This document shows, piece after piece, positions 33,323-39,407 of a DNA stretch of 39,407 nt. The stretch comes from Candidatus Zhuqueibacterota bacterium (GTDB lineage Bacteria > Zhuqueibacterota > Zhuqueibacteria > Oceanimicrobiales > Oceanimicrobiaceae), in NCBI GenBank assembly GCA_029262035.1, contig JAJDAE010000101.1, positions 1 through 39,407 on the forward strand, written 5' to 3'. The position numbers and the translations under genes are program-made. Below the pieces are notes generated by a model. The model saw only the letters and a list, made by a program, of their open reading frames with translations, did not search any database and was not told the origin of the DNA. Within the stretch, counting starts at the first letter, position 1. Every line of letters starts with the position of its first letter.

Positions 33323-33853
33323 ATGTTTTTTCAGAAATTATTTAAAAGTAAAAGAAGAATTAAAAAGAGCAAACTATACAAAAACCCTGTTTCAGATTTT
33401 TATAATGAAAGAATATTGGAGCAGTTGGATGTTTTTGAGTTCAAGCATCCCAATAAAAAGCAATGGCTCAGCCATGAAATTTTTCGTTTGTTCAAACAGC
33501 AATTAAGCACCGGCAAAATAGAGTTTCTCGAAAAAATCTATGACGTGTGTGAAGATGACTTTACCCGAAAATTGGTGGCACGTAGAATTTATCTTTTACG
33601 GCAGGGTTATTTGAAGTCGCACAAAGAATATTCAGACCGACGATTGATTATGTTCGCCGAACGAGAAAAATTTGCCGACAAGTGGGAAGGTATTTATCTG
33701 CTCGGCGAGTTTGGAAAAGACAACTCTCGGCAGTATCTTGTAGAAAAAATCAAAACTGAAACCGATGCAACATTAAAAAAAACGATGCAAACTGCGATTC
33801 TCAAGATTAAAAGGAATGCGGCAAAGAAGAGAAAAGTAAGGGGTGGAATATAA
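33323..33853 (+). CDS. Hypothetical basic protein, HEAT-like C-terminus
   Basis: A 176-residue soluble, Lys/Arg-rich protein that I do not recognise. It begins with a basic stretch (FKSKRRIKKSKLYK), continues with predicted helices and has a repeat-like C-terminal part (WEGIYLLGEFGKDNSRQYLVEKI, then TLKKTMQTAILKIKRNA; shown as two pieces, about 118-140 and 146-162). That spacing of hydrophobic residues resembles a HEAT repeat. AAGGG stands about 7 nt before the ATG. It lies 35 nt behind the MFS exporter on the same strand and ends inside a strong terminator stem. No signal peptide or membrane helix. Confidence 0.72.
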   Translation: MFFQKLFKSKRRIKKSKLYKNPVSDFYNERILEQLDVFEFKHPNKKQWLSHEIFRLFKQQLSTGKIEFLEKIYDVCEDDFTRKLVARRIYLLRQGYLKSHKEYSDRRLIMFAEREKFADKWEGIYLLGEFGKDNSRQYLVEKIKTETDATLKKTMQTAILKIKRNAAKKRKVRGGI

Positions 33854-33894
33854 AAAAGGAAAGACAACTGGTGGAGTATTGTCTTTCCTTTTTT
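33852..33894. terminator. Strong bidirectional terminator
   Basis: A perfect 16-bp stem (33852-33867 with 33879-33894) is closed by an 11-nt loop. The outer arms are A6 and T6, so a T-run ends the hairpin on both strands. It overlaps the stop codon of the hypothetical gene and serves the convergent greA gene from the other side. Confidence 0.88.
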
Positions 33895-33913
33895 GATCTA
33901 ATTTATGGAATGT

Positions 33914-34393
33914 CTAATCTTCAAAAAAATCTACTGAGAGGATTTTAAATTTTTTAACGCCAACGGGTAAGGTGACGTCAACTTCATCATCTTTTTTGTG
34001 ATTAATAAGACCTTTGGCCAGGGGGGATGAATAGCTGATAATACCCTTATCAATATCAGTTTCGCCCTCACCAAGAATCGTATATTGGATTTCATTTTTA
34101 GAATTCATATCCAGAATTTTAACAACTTTGCCAAGTGTGACGGTGTCTTCGGGTAAGTCTGATTTACGAATTACCGAGGCATTCATGAAGCGTTCTTGAA
34201 GTTGACCCAATTTCGCCATATAGGTAGATTGTTTATCTTTTGCAGCTGCGTATTCGGCATTTTCTTTTAAGTCACCGTGTTCGCGTGCAGTACCGATTTC
34301 CTGTGCGATATCTTTTTTTATGAATTTTTCAAGTTTGGTGATTTCAACTTTGAGTTTTTCATATCCCTTTTCAGTAAAGTAGTACTGTTTCAT
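33914..34393 (-). CDS. greA: Transcription elongation factor GreA
   Basis: A 159-residue factor that rescues backtracked RNA polymerase by stimulating transcript cleavage. The N-terminal coiled coil carries the acidic tip in AREHGDLKENAEYAAAKDKQ, with Asp41 and Glu44, which hold the catalytic Mg2+. The C-terminal FKBP-like domain (about 80-158) shows VTLGKVVKI, YTILGEGETD, IISYSSPLAKGL and DEVDVTLP, all typical. GreA fits better than GreB by length and tip sequence. AGGAG stands 7 nt before the ATG. Expressed from a promoter that overlaps that of mutY. Confidence 0.95.
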   Translation of the reverse strand: MKQYYFTEKGYEKLKVEITKLEKFIKKDIAQEIGTAREHGDLKENAEYAAAKDKQSTYMAKLGQLQERFMNASVIRKSDLPEDTVTLGKVVKILDMNSKNEIQYTILGEGETDIDKGIISYSSPLAKGLINHKKDDEVDVTLPVGVKKFKILSVDFFED

Positions 34394-34424
34394 TCCATGC
34401 TCCTGTTTTGGCTTGATTCATCCT

Positions 34425-34453
34425 TTGAGGAAAAAATATACAAAAATTATGAT
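34425..34453 (+). promoter_or_regulatory. Sigma70-type promoter of mutY-clpS
   Basis: TTGAGG (34425-34430) and TATGAT (34448-34453) are 17 nt apart. The predicted start point is near 34460, about 8 nt before the ATG, which has no ribosome binding site. Confidence 0.55.
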
Positions 34454-34463
34454 AAGATTTCAA
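34435..34463 (-). promoter_or_regulatory. Sigma70-type promoter of greA
   Basis: On the minus strand TTGAAA (34458-34463) and TATATT (34435-34440) are 17 nt apart. The -10 box lies inside the spacer of the mutY promoter, so the two RNA polymerase sites overlap. Predicted start near 34428, leader about 35 nt. Confidence 0.6.
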
Positions 34464-34467
34464 GTAA

Positions 34468-35559
34468 ATGTCTGATAACTTTAAAAAAAGAAAATCAACT
34501 TTTTCAAAAAAACTTCTTGCGTGGTACAACGAAAATAGTCGTGACCTGCCTTGGAGAAAAACAAACAACCCTTATAAAATTTGGATATCGGAGGTGATGT
34601 TGCAACAAACTCAAGTAGGCACTGTTATACCATATTACAACAGGTTTTTGGAAAGGTTCCCGGATTTACCCGCTTTAGCGCAAGCTCCTTTAGACGATGT
34701 CCTTAAGCAATGGGAGGGGCTTGGGTACTATGCCCGTGCGCGGAATTTACATAAAGCCGCTAATGAAGTTGTAAAGGATTATGATTGTAAAATACCCGAT
34801 AACTATTTAGAACTTATTAAGATTTATGGTATCGGGCCTTACACGGCAGCAGCTGTGGCGAGCATTGCTTTTGGTGAAGACGTGCCGGTGGTGGATGGCA
34901 ATGTGTACCGGGTACTTGCGCGGGTTAACAAGATTTCTGAGCCAATAGCTTCCACTGCTGTTAAAAAGAAATTCGCTGAAATTGCTGCTGAGTTGCTGCC
35001 AACAGGGCATGCTTCAGATTTCAATCAGGCTATGATGGAGTTGGGCGCTTTGATTTGCACACCCCGCAACCCGAAATGCGAATTGTGCCCGGTAAGTTTT
35101 TGTTGCGCAGTAAAATTGGCCAAAGAAAATCCTGAATGGCTGCCAATAAAAAAAGTTTCAGTTGAAAGGCCGCACTATAATATAGCTGTAGGGATTATTC
35201 ATCGAAAGGGAGAAATTTTTATCGATCAGCGGCCTGTTAAAGGTTTGTTGGGGGGACTTTGGGAATTTCCCGGAGGCAAGCAGGAAGCTGGAGAATCTCT
35301 CGAAAACTGTGTTGCCCGGGAAATTCAGAAAAAATTTGGTTTGCAGATTAAAGTTAAAACTCTATTTTTAAATATAAAACATGCTTATACACATTTCAAA
35401 ATAACGCTTTATGCTTTTGATTGTGAATTTGTGTCCGGGCAGCCTGAAGCAAAACTAAATTGGCGCTGGGTTACACCTGCTGAGTTGCCAAATTATGCTT
35501 TTCCAAAATCGAATAAAAAAATAGTGGATAAAATAACCGGAACGAGTGATGAGCATTGA
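34468..35559 (+). CDS. mutY: A/G-specific adenine glycosylase
   Basis: A 363-residue DNA repair enzyme that removes adenine paired with 8-oxoguanine. The N-terminal HhH-GPD domain contains WISEVMLQQTQV with catalytic Glu42, the hairpin-helix-hairpin GIGPYTAAAV, and VVDGNVYRV with Asp143. A [4Fe-4S] loop uses Cys197, Cys204, Cys207 and Cys213 (C-x6-C-x2-C-x5-C). The C-terminal domain (about 230-360) is Nudix/MutT-like, with GLWEFPGGKQEAGESL; the Nudix box reads REIQKKFG and has lost acidic residues, as usual in MutY, where it recognises 8-oxoG. The ClpS start codon lies within its last codons. Confidence 0.96.
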   Translation: MSDNFKKRKSTFSKKLLAWYNENSRDLPWRKTNNPYKIWISEVMLQQTQVGTVIPYYNRFLERFPDLPALAQAPLDDVLKQWEGLGYYARARNLHKAANEVVKDYDCKIPDNYLELIKIYGIGPYTAAAVASIAFGEDVPVVDGNVYRVLARVNKISEPIASTAVKKKFAEIAAELLPTGHASDFNQAMMELGALICTPRNPKCELCPVSFCCAVKLAKENPEWLPIKKVSVERPHYNIAVGIIHRKGEIFIDQRPVKGLLGGLWEFPGGKQEAGESLENCVAREIQKKFGLQIKVKTLFLNIKHAYTHFKITLYAFDCEFVSGQPEAKLNWRWVTPAELPNYAFPKSNKKIVDKITGTSDEH

Positions 35560-35833
35560 ATCGATTCCCCAAAAGGGAAAAAAAGTTAAAGATAAGACCA
35601 AAATAGATACACCCTGGAAGGTGCTGTTATTCAACGATGAAGAACATTCATTTGATGAGGTTATCCTACAAGTGCAAAAAGCTACGGGATGTTCACTTTT
35701 GAAAGCCTCTAAAATTACACTTGAAGCACACCAAAAAGGCAAGGCTGCGGTTTACTCGGGCAAGTTTGCTGAGTGTCTCAAAGTGGCTGGTATTCTACGT
35801 GAAATTCAACTTGTTGTTGAAATTCGCGGATAA
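35549..35833 (+). CDS. clpS: ATP-dependent Clp protease adaptor ClpS
   Basis: A 94-residue adaptor that binds N-degron substrates and hands them to ClpAP/ClpCP. The core PWKVLLFNDEEHSFDEVI carries the Asn-Asp and following acidic residues of the N-degron pocket. ATGCSLLKASKITLEAHQKG and AVYSGKFAECLKVAGIL (about 51-69 and 73-89) are typical helices. ATG at 35549 is preceded directly by an in-frame GTG; I chose the ATG because of GGAACGAG upstream. It overlaps mutY by 11 nt, suggesting coupled translation. ClpA or ClpC is not in the window. Confidence 0.92.
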   Translation: MSIESIPQKGKKVKDKTKIDTPWKVLLFNDEEHSFDEVILQVQKATGCSLLKASKITLEAHQKGKAAVYSGKFAECLKVAGILREIQLVVEIRG

Positions 35834-35925
35834 TGTTTTCTCCCATGCACTAATGTCATATTCAATCGATAATCCGATACATAATGAAAATGAATAAAAA
35901 TTATAATATTTTATAATAATTTTCT

Positions 35926-35954
35926 TTGACACTGCCTGCCTTAATCGTTATATT
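35926..35954 (+). promoter_or_regulatory. Strong sigma70-type promoter of the pnt operon
   Basis: TTGACA (35926-35931, a perfect -35) and TATATT (35949-35954) are 17 nt apart. The 45 nt upstream are almost pure A/T, in the position of an UP element. The predicted start near 35961 gives a leader of about 215 nt. Confidence 0.7.
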
Positions 35955-36175
35955 TCCCGGCTATAATTTTTCTTATATAAAATAAATCGTTTCGGTTTTT
36001 TCTTATAAATAAGAAATGTGTCATCGGGTGTAAAATATTTATTATTTTAAGAGAAGTAAAATTAAGAACTTATGTTGTCAATAAAAGTTGATTTTAATTG
36101 GCATATTATTTGAATGATTTTGAAATCTGATTTGATAAAACTGAAAAAAAGTAATCTCAATAAAAGGAGGAGAAA
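35955..36175 (+). other. Long 5' leader of pntAA
   Basis: About 215 nt of AT-rich sequence between promoter and start codon hold no gene. A small hairpin, TTTCTTA (35999-36005) with TAAGAAA (36010-36016), lies near the 5' end. An AGGAGG ribosome binding site ends the leader at 36165-36170. I could not match it to a known riboswitch class. Confidence 0.45.
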
Positions 36176-37315
36176 TTGAAAATTGGAATTCCCAAAGAAA
36201 TATCATCTGGTGAAGGCAGAGTAGCTGTAGTGCCAGTGATGGTTTCTCAGTTAAAACGAGATGAGCATGAAGTCTTTGTTGAAACCGGCGCGGGTATAGA
36301 TTCAAATTTTTTGGATGATGAATTTAAACAGGCTGGCGCTGAGATAATTTCAGATGCCAAAGATTTATACCAGGTGGCTGAAGCAGTAATTAAGTTCCAG
36401 GCTCCCGAAGTTCACCCGCAGCTTAAAAAACATGAAATAGAACTTCTTAAAGACGGAACGGTTTTGATTTGCTCACTGCCGCCGCAGAAGCATGCTGAGT
36501 TAATCCCAATGCTGCAGAAACACAAAATTACAACTTTCGCTATGGAATATCTGCCCCGAATCACCAAGGCACAAAGTATGGATGTTCTCAGTTCTATGGC
36601 GACGGCAGCAGGTTATAAAGCTGTTCTTATTGCGGCGGATCATCTTACGAAGTTTTTTCCGCTTTTGATGACGGCAGCCGGCACAATTCCTCCGGCCAAT
36701 GTACTTATTCTTGGAGCCGGTGTAGCCGGGCTGCAAGCCATTGCCACAGCAAAGCGTCTTGGCGCCAGAGTTGAAGCTTTTGACCCGAGGCCGGTTGTTA
36801 AGGAGCAAATTGAAAGTCTGGGCGGCACTTTCGTTGAAATGGAGATGCCGGAAGATGCTGAAACCACTGGCGGCTACGCAAAGCAGCAGTCGGATGAATT
36901 TCTAAAAAAGGAGCAAGAAGCAATTGGAGCGCGGTTGCCTAAAGTTGATGTGGTGATTTGTACTGCTCAGATTTTTGGCAAGCAAGCGCCGCTTCTGGTG
37001 ACGGATGAAATGGTTAAGCTGATGAAACCAGGTTCCGTTATTGTGGATTTGGCTGCGGCAGAAGGCGGTAACTGCGAGCTTTCTGAGCCGAACAAGGTAA
37101 CTGAAAAATACGGTGTCACGGTTTTTGGTAAGGTGAATTTGGCGCGGGAATTACCAACGCACGCCAGCCAGATGCACTCAAAAAACGTAACAACTCTGTT
37201 TAAACATGCTTTCCAAAATGGTGAGCTGGACTTTGAAGATGAAATTGTCAAAAATGCATGTATTACGCATAATGGTGAGATTATTAATGAAATGGTTAAA
37301 AAGAATTTTAGTTAG
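36176..37315 (+). CDS. pntAA: NAD(P) transhydrogenase subunit alpha part 1 (domain I)
   Basis: A 379-residue NAD(H)-binding subunit of proton-translocating transhydrogenase. The opening KIGIPKEISSGEGRVAVVP is shared with alanine dehydrogenases. MEYLPRITKAQSMDVLSSMA contains the conserved Arg127 and Gln132, Asp135 of the nicotinamide site. GAGVAG (180-185) is the Rossmann loop, followed by RVEAFDPRP where Asp203 binds the adenosine ribose. GGYAKQQSDEF is the mobile loop typical of transhydrogenase rather than alanine dehydrogenase. TTG start with AGGAGG 5 nt upstream. The membrane part of alpha is a separate gene 11 nt downstream, as in the three-subunit (Rhodospirillum) type. Confidence 0.95.
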   Translation: MKIGIPKEISSGEGRVAVVPVMVSQLKRDEHEVFVETGAGIDSNFLDDEFKQAGAEIISDAKDLYQVAEAVIKFQAPEVHPQLKKHEIELLKDGTVLICSLPPQKHAELIPMLQKHKITTFAMEYLPRITKAQSMDVLSSMATAAGYKAVLIAADHLTKFFPLLMTAAGTIPPANVLILGAGVAGLQAIATAKRLGARVEAFDPRPVVKEQIESLGGTFVEMEMPEDAETTGGYAKQQSDEFLKKEQEAIGARLPKVDVVICTAQIFGKQAPLLVTDEMVKLMKPGSVIVDLAAAEGGNCELSEPNKVTEKYGVTVFGKVNLARELPTHASQMHSKNVTTLFKHAFQNGELDFEDEIVKNACITHNGEIINEMVKKNFS

Positions 37316-37326
37316 GAGCAAGCATA

Positions 37327-37617
37327 ATGATGGGTATTGTTTTAGTATCAATTTATATTTTCGTTCTGACGGTATTTATTGGGTTTGAGGTTATAACCAA
37401 AGTGCCGCCATTGTTACACACACCATTGATGTCAGGTTCAAATGCAATTTCGGGAATTACACTTGTTGGCGCGCTGCTAAGTACCGGCGTGGGAAATAAT
37501 CAGCTTGCTGTTATTCTCGGCGTTGTAGCTGTAGTTTTTGCAACTATTAATGTGGTTGGCGGATTTTTGGTAACCGATCGCATGTTAGAAATGTTTAAAA
37601 ATAAAGACTCAAAATAA
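37327..37617 (+). CDS. pntAB: NAD(P) transhydrogenase subunit alpha part 2
   Basis: A 96-residue membrane subunit with three to four hydrophobic helices. It contains the PLLHTPLMSGSNAISGI segment typical of the domain II part of the alpha chain, and ends GGFLVTDRMLEMFK. It forms the proton channel together with the PntB helices. Two ATG codons are adjacent; AGGAG lies in the 3' end region of pntAA upstream. PntB follows after 16 nt. Confidence 0.94.
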   Translation: MMGIVLVSIYIFVLTVFIGFEVITKVPPLLHTPLMSGSNAISGITLVGALLSTGVGNNQLAVILGVVAVVFATINVVGGFLVTDRMLEMFKNKDSK

Positions 37618-37633
37618 GGAAGGAACTGTTTAA

Positions 37634-39004
37634 ATGGTAACGATTACAAATTTAGTTTATTTACTTTCAGCTATCCTGTTTATTCTGGGTCTGAAAAAAC
37701 TCGGCTCACCGAAAACAGCCCGGCGTGGAAATTCTCTGGCGATGCTGGCGATGCTTTTAGCCGTAGCTGTGACTTTATTCGATCAAAAAATTCTCGATTT
37801 TAGCTATATCATTGTAGGGCTTCTCATCGGTTCCGCGATTGGTGTTATTATAGCCAAGAAGATTCAGATGACTGAAATGCCGCAAATGGTAGCTCTTTTC
37901 AATGGACTTGGCGGCGGCGCTTCTACACTGGTTGCTTCTTCTGAGTACTTTCACGGCGCAGCACCGGAAGTGAGTGTGCTGGCAACAATTGGACTCAGCA
38001 TATTCATTGGCACGCTAACATTTACGGGTAGTTTAATTGCCTTTGCAAAATTGCAGGGTATTATGAAAGGCGCCCCAATAACTTTTGCCGGGCAACGATT
38101 TTTTAACGCCGTATTGGTTTTGGGCTCTATAGCGCTTGGTGCATTGTTTTGTATGGACCCATCTAATGTCACTATGGTAATGGGGATTCTTGCCTTAGCT
38201 GCTATTCTTGGTATAACATCTACGATTCCCATCGGTGGTGCAGATATGCCGGTGGTTATTTCTTTGCTGAACTCCTATTCAGGACTTGCAGCGGCTGCTA
38301 CTGGTTTTGTTATTTCGAATAATATTTTGATTATTGCCGGCGCGCTGGTTGGCGCATCCGGTTTAATTCTAACAAATATTATGTGTGTAGCCATGAACCG
38401 GTCATTGGCCAACGTTCTGTTTGGAGCAGTTGGAAGCGATGGCGGTGCTGCTGCCGGTGCAGATGGAGAAAAGAAAACGGTAACCCGTTACACCGCTGAG
38501 GATGCCGTTGTGATGCTGGATAATGCACAATCTGTAATTATTATTCCGGGCTATGGTTTGGCAGTCGCGCAGGCTCAACATGTATTGCGCGAAATGTCAG
38601 AGCTGCTGGAAAGCCGGGGACTGAATGTCCGTTATGCAATCCACCCCGTTGCCGGTCGTATGCCGGGACACATGAACGTGCTGCTGGCTGAAGCCAATGT
38701 TCCATATGAAAAATTGGTTGAAATGGAAACCATCAATGACGATTTTCAGAATACGGACGTGGTTATGGTGATTGGTGCGAACGACGTGATTAACCCTGTT
38801 GCCCGCACTAAAAAAGATAGCGCCCTGTTTGGTATGCCTATTTTAAACGCAGATCAGGCGCGTTCGGTTATGATTGTGAAACGTAGCCTTTCCGTAGGTT
38901 TTGCAGGTGAAGATAATCCTTTGTTTTACGATGATAAAACCATGATGCTTTTTGGTGACGCCAAGAAAATGGTGACGGATATTGTACAGGTTTTGAAGGG
39001 GTAA
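37634..39004 (+). CDS. pntB: NAD(P) transhydrogenase subunit beta
   Basis: A 456-residue subunit with a membrane domain of about nine helices (1-265) and a C-terminal NADP(H)-binding domain III (about 285-456). The membrane part shows QMVALFNGLGGGAS and GGADMPVVISLLNSYSGLAAAA. Domain III contains VIIIPGYGLAVAQAQ, RYAIHPVAGRMPGHMNVLLAE and GANDVINPVA (the NADP loop). The complex exchanges hydride between NADH and NADP+ driven by proton entry, supplying NADPH. GGAAGGAA stands before the ATG. Two hairpins, the second a strong terminator, follow the stop. Confidence 0.96.
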   Translation: MVTITNLVYLLSAILFILGLKKLGSPKTARRGNSLAMLAMLLAVAVTLFDQKILDFSYIIVGLLIGSAIGVIIAKKIQMTEMPQMVALFNGLGGGASTLVASSEYFHGAAPEVSVLATIGLSIFIGTLTFTGSLIAFAKLQGIMKGAPITFAGQRFFNAVLVLGSIALGALFCMDPSNVTMVMGILALAAILGITSTIPIGGADMPVVISLLNSYSGLAAAATGFVISNNILIIAGALVGASGLILTNIMCVAMNRSLANVLFGAVGSDGGAAAGADGEKKTVTRYTAEDAVVMLDNAQSVIIIPGYGLAVAQAQHVLREMSELLESRGLNVRYAIHPVAGRMPGHMNVLLAEANVPYEKLVEMETINDDFQNTDVVMVIGANDVINPVARTKKDSALFGMPILNADQARSVMIVKRSLSVGFAGEDNPLFYDDKTMMLFGDAKKMVTDIVQVLKG

Positions 39005-39010
39005 CTTGTA

Positions 39011-39082
39011 AGGGTGAACCATCGTTCGCCCTGCTTTGATTTTAAAAAAAGCCAAATAGCACGTCTGCTATTTGGCTTTTTT
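39011..39082 (+). terminator. Tandem hairpins, the second a strong terminator, after pntB
   Basis: The first hairpin pairs AGGGTGAAC (39011-39019) with GTTCGCCCT (39024-39032), with one G-U pair and a 4-nt loop. The second has a 17-bp stem (39045-39061 with 39066-39082), loop CGTC, and ends in T6. The second is a classical rho-independent terminator; because its outer arm is A-rich it may also work from the other strand. Confidence 0.88.
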
Positions 39083-39185
39083 GTTGGTACTATTTCAGAC
39101 TGTTTAGACGGGGAATCTACACATGTAAATAGTGACACGGCTCAAAATTATTTCAGGTTTTCACACGACTTACGGAAATAGAATA

Positions 39186-39407
39186 TTGAATACATGTACC
39201 CTGCGACGTTACTTCTCCCCTCATATTTTTATAATATGTCTAATAACAACCCCCGGTCTGGCTCTGGCGCAAGATAGCCTGAAAGCTGTAAACGATCTAT
39301 TTCAAATCAATGAAGATGATAGTCTAAACGTCCAAGCTCCCGGTATTTTGGGTAATGATATTGATGTTGATACAGACAGTGCAACAGCTGTTTTGTTAGA
39401 AAGTCCT
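39186..39407 (+). CDS. Secreted protein with cadherin-like repeat (3' partial)
   Basis: A reading frame starts at TTG 39186, with GGA about 10 nt upstream, and runs off the window. The first 30 residues form a signal peptide: basic start with LRR, hydrophobic core FIICLITTPGL, and cleavage site near LALA-QDS. Then VNDLFQINEDDSLNV and GILGNDIDVDTDSATAV follow, which match the start of a cadherin-like (Cadherin_5 / tandem-95 / VCBS-type) repeat with its Ca-binding Asp cluster. Proteins that start this way are usually very large secreted adhesins or matrix proteins with many repeats. Only 74 residues are visible. Confidence 0.72.
   Translation, partial: MNTCTLRRYFSPHIFIICLITTPGLALAQDSLKAVNDLFQINEDDSLNVQAPGILGNDIDVDTDSATAVLLESP

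Noticed and set aside
36180-37315. pntAA as alanine dehydrogenase
   Set aside because: The N-terminus and Rossmann part would fit, but the transhydrogenase mobile loop (GGYAKQQSDEF) and the pntAB-pntB genes downstream decide for PntAA.
1-39407. tRNA, rRNA, CRISPR array, insertion sequence or prophage
   Set aside because: I saw no cloverleaf with CCA end, no regularly spaced direct repeats, no transposase or integrase motifs and no phage structural genes. Covariance or repeat-finding software was not available.

Overview
The window reads as a chromosomal segment of a Gram-negative-type bacterium with moderate-to-low GC. Several lipoprotein signals, an SppA carrying an outer-membrane-like domain, EnvC/LytM, LEA14-type lipoproteins and a start of a cadherin-like repeat protein point to a diderm cell. 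The mix of gene families (a DUF6526-like protein, RicT/PSP1, SfsA, split PntAA/PntAB/PntB, Aer-type PAS) would fit the FCB superphylum, for instance Calditrichota or a related candidate phylum. That placement is an inference from gene content and is not proven. I found no rRNA, tRNA, CRISPR array, prophage or insertion sequence.

Layout. 1-8.5 kb: the end of a class C beta-lactamase-like serine hydrolase, then a minus-strand block of envelope genes: an M28 peptidase lipoprotein behind a small haem protein, a DUF6526-like membrane protein, and a translationally coupled pair of oligopeptidase B lipoprotein and long SppA. 8.7-14.5 kb: an EAL-HDOD signalling protein, an ATP-grasp enzyme, a secreted CE1/PHB-depolymerase-like esterase, an HD (p)ppGpp-hydrolase-like protein coupled to a polytopic membrane protein, a CAP-domain lipoprotein, and a small nucleotidyltransferase/partner pair whose catalytic gene looks frameshifted. 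14.5-19.3 kb: an AKR-TPR-LEA14 operon, a 34-residue membrane protein with a good ribosome binding site, and an MFS transporter.

19.3-28.3 kb is a compact plus-strand housekeeping operon: envC, holB, ricT-like, metG, tatD, ksgA, mgtE, recO. Gaps are tiny and there is one GTGA overlap, so it is probably one transcript linking cell division, replication, translation, rRNA maturation, Mg uptake and repair. It is followed by a membrane protein with a BamE-like tail, sfsA, a two-gene aerotaxis-like unit (Aer-type PAS protein plus soluble chemoreceptor), an MFS exporter, a small HEAT-like protein, divergent greA and mutY-clpS with physically overlapping promoters, and the pntAA-pntAB-pntB operon behind a strong promoter and a leader of about 215 nt. 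A secreted repeat protein begins at the right edge.

Where promoters are visible they match the classical pattern TTGAnn-N17-TAtnnT. Many starts use TTG or GTG, and several longest reading frames begin upstream of the start that the ribosome binding site supports; I chose the latter. The most distinctive items are the split aerotaxis pair, the frameshifted nucleotidyltransferase module, the unannotated 34-residue membrane protein, the C-x4-C-H haem motif, the SppA fusion and the overlapping greA/mutY promoters. None of them amounts to a demonstrated new system.
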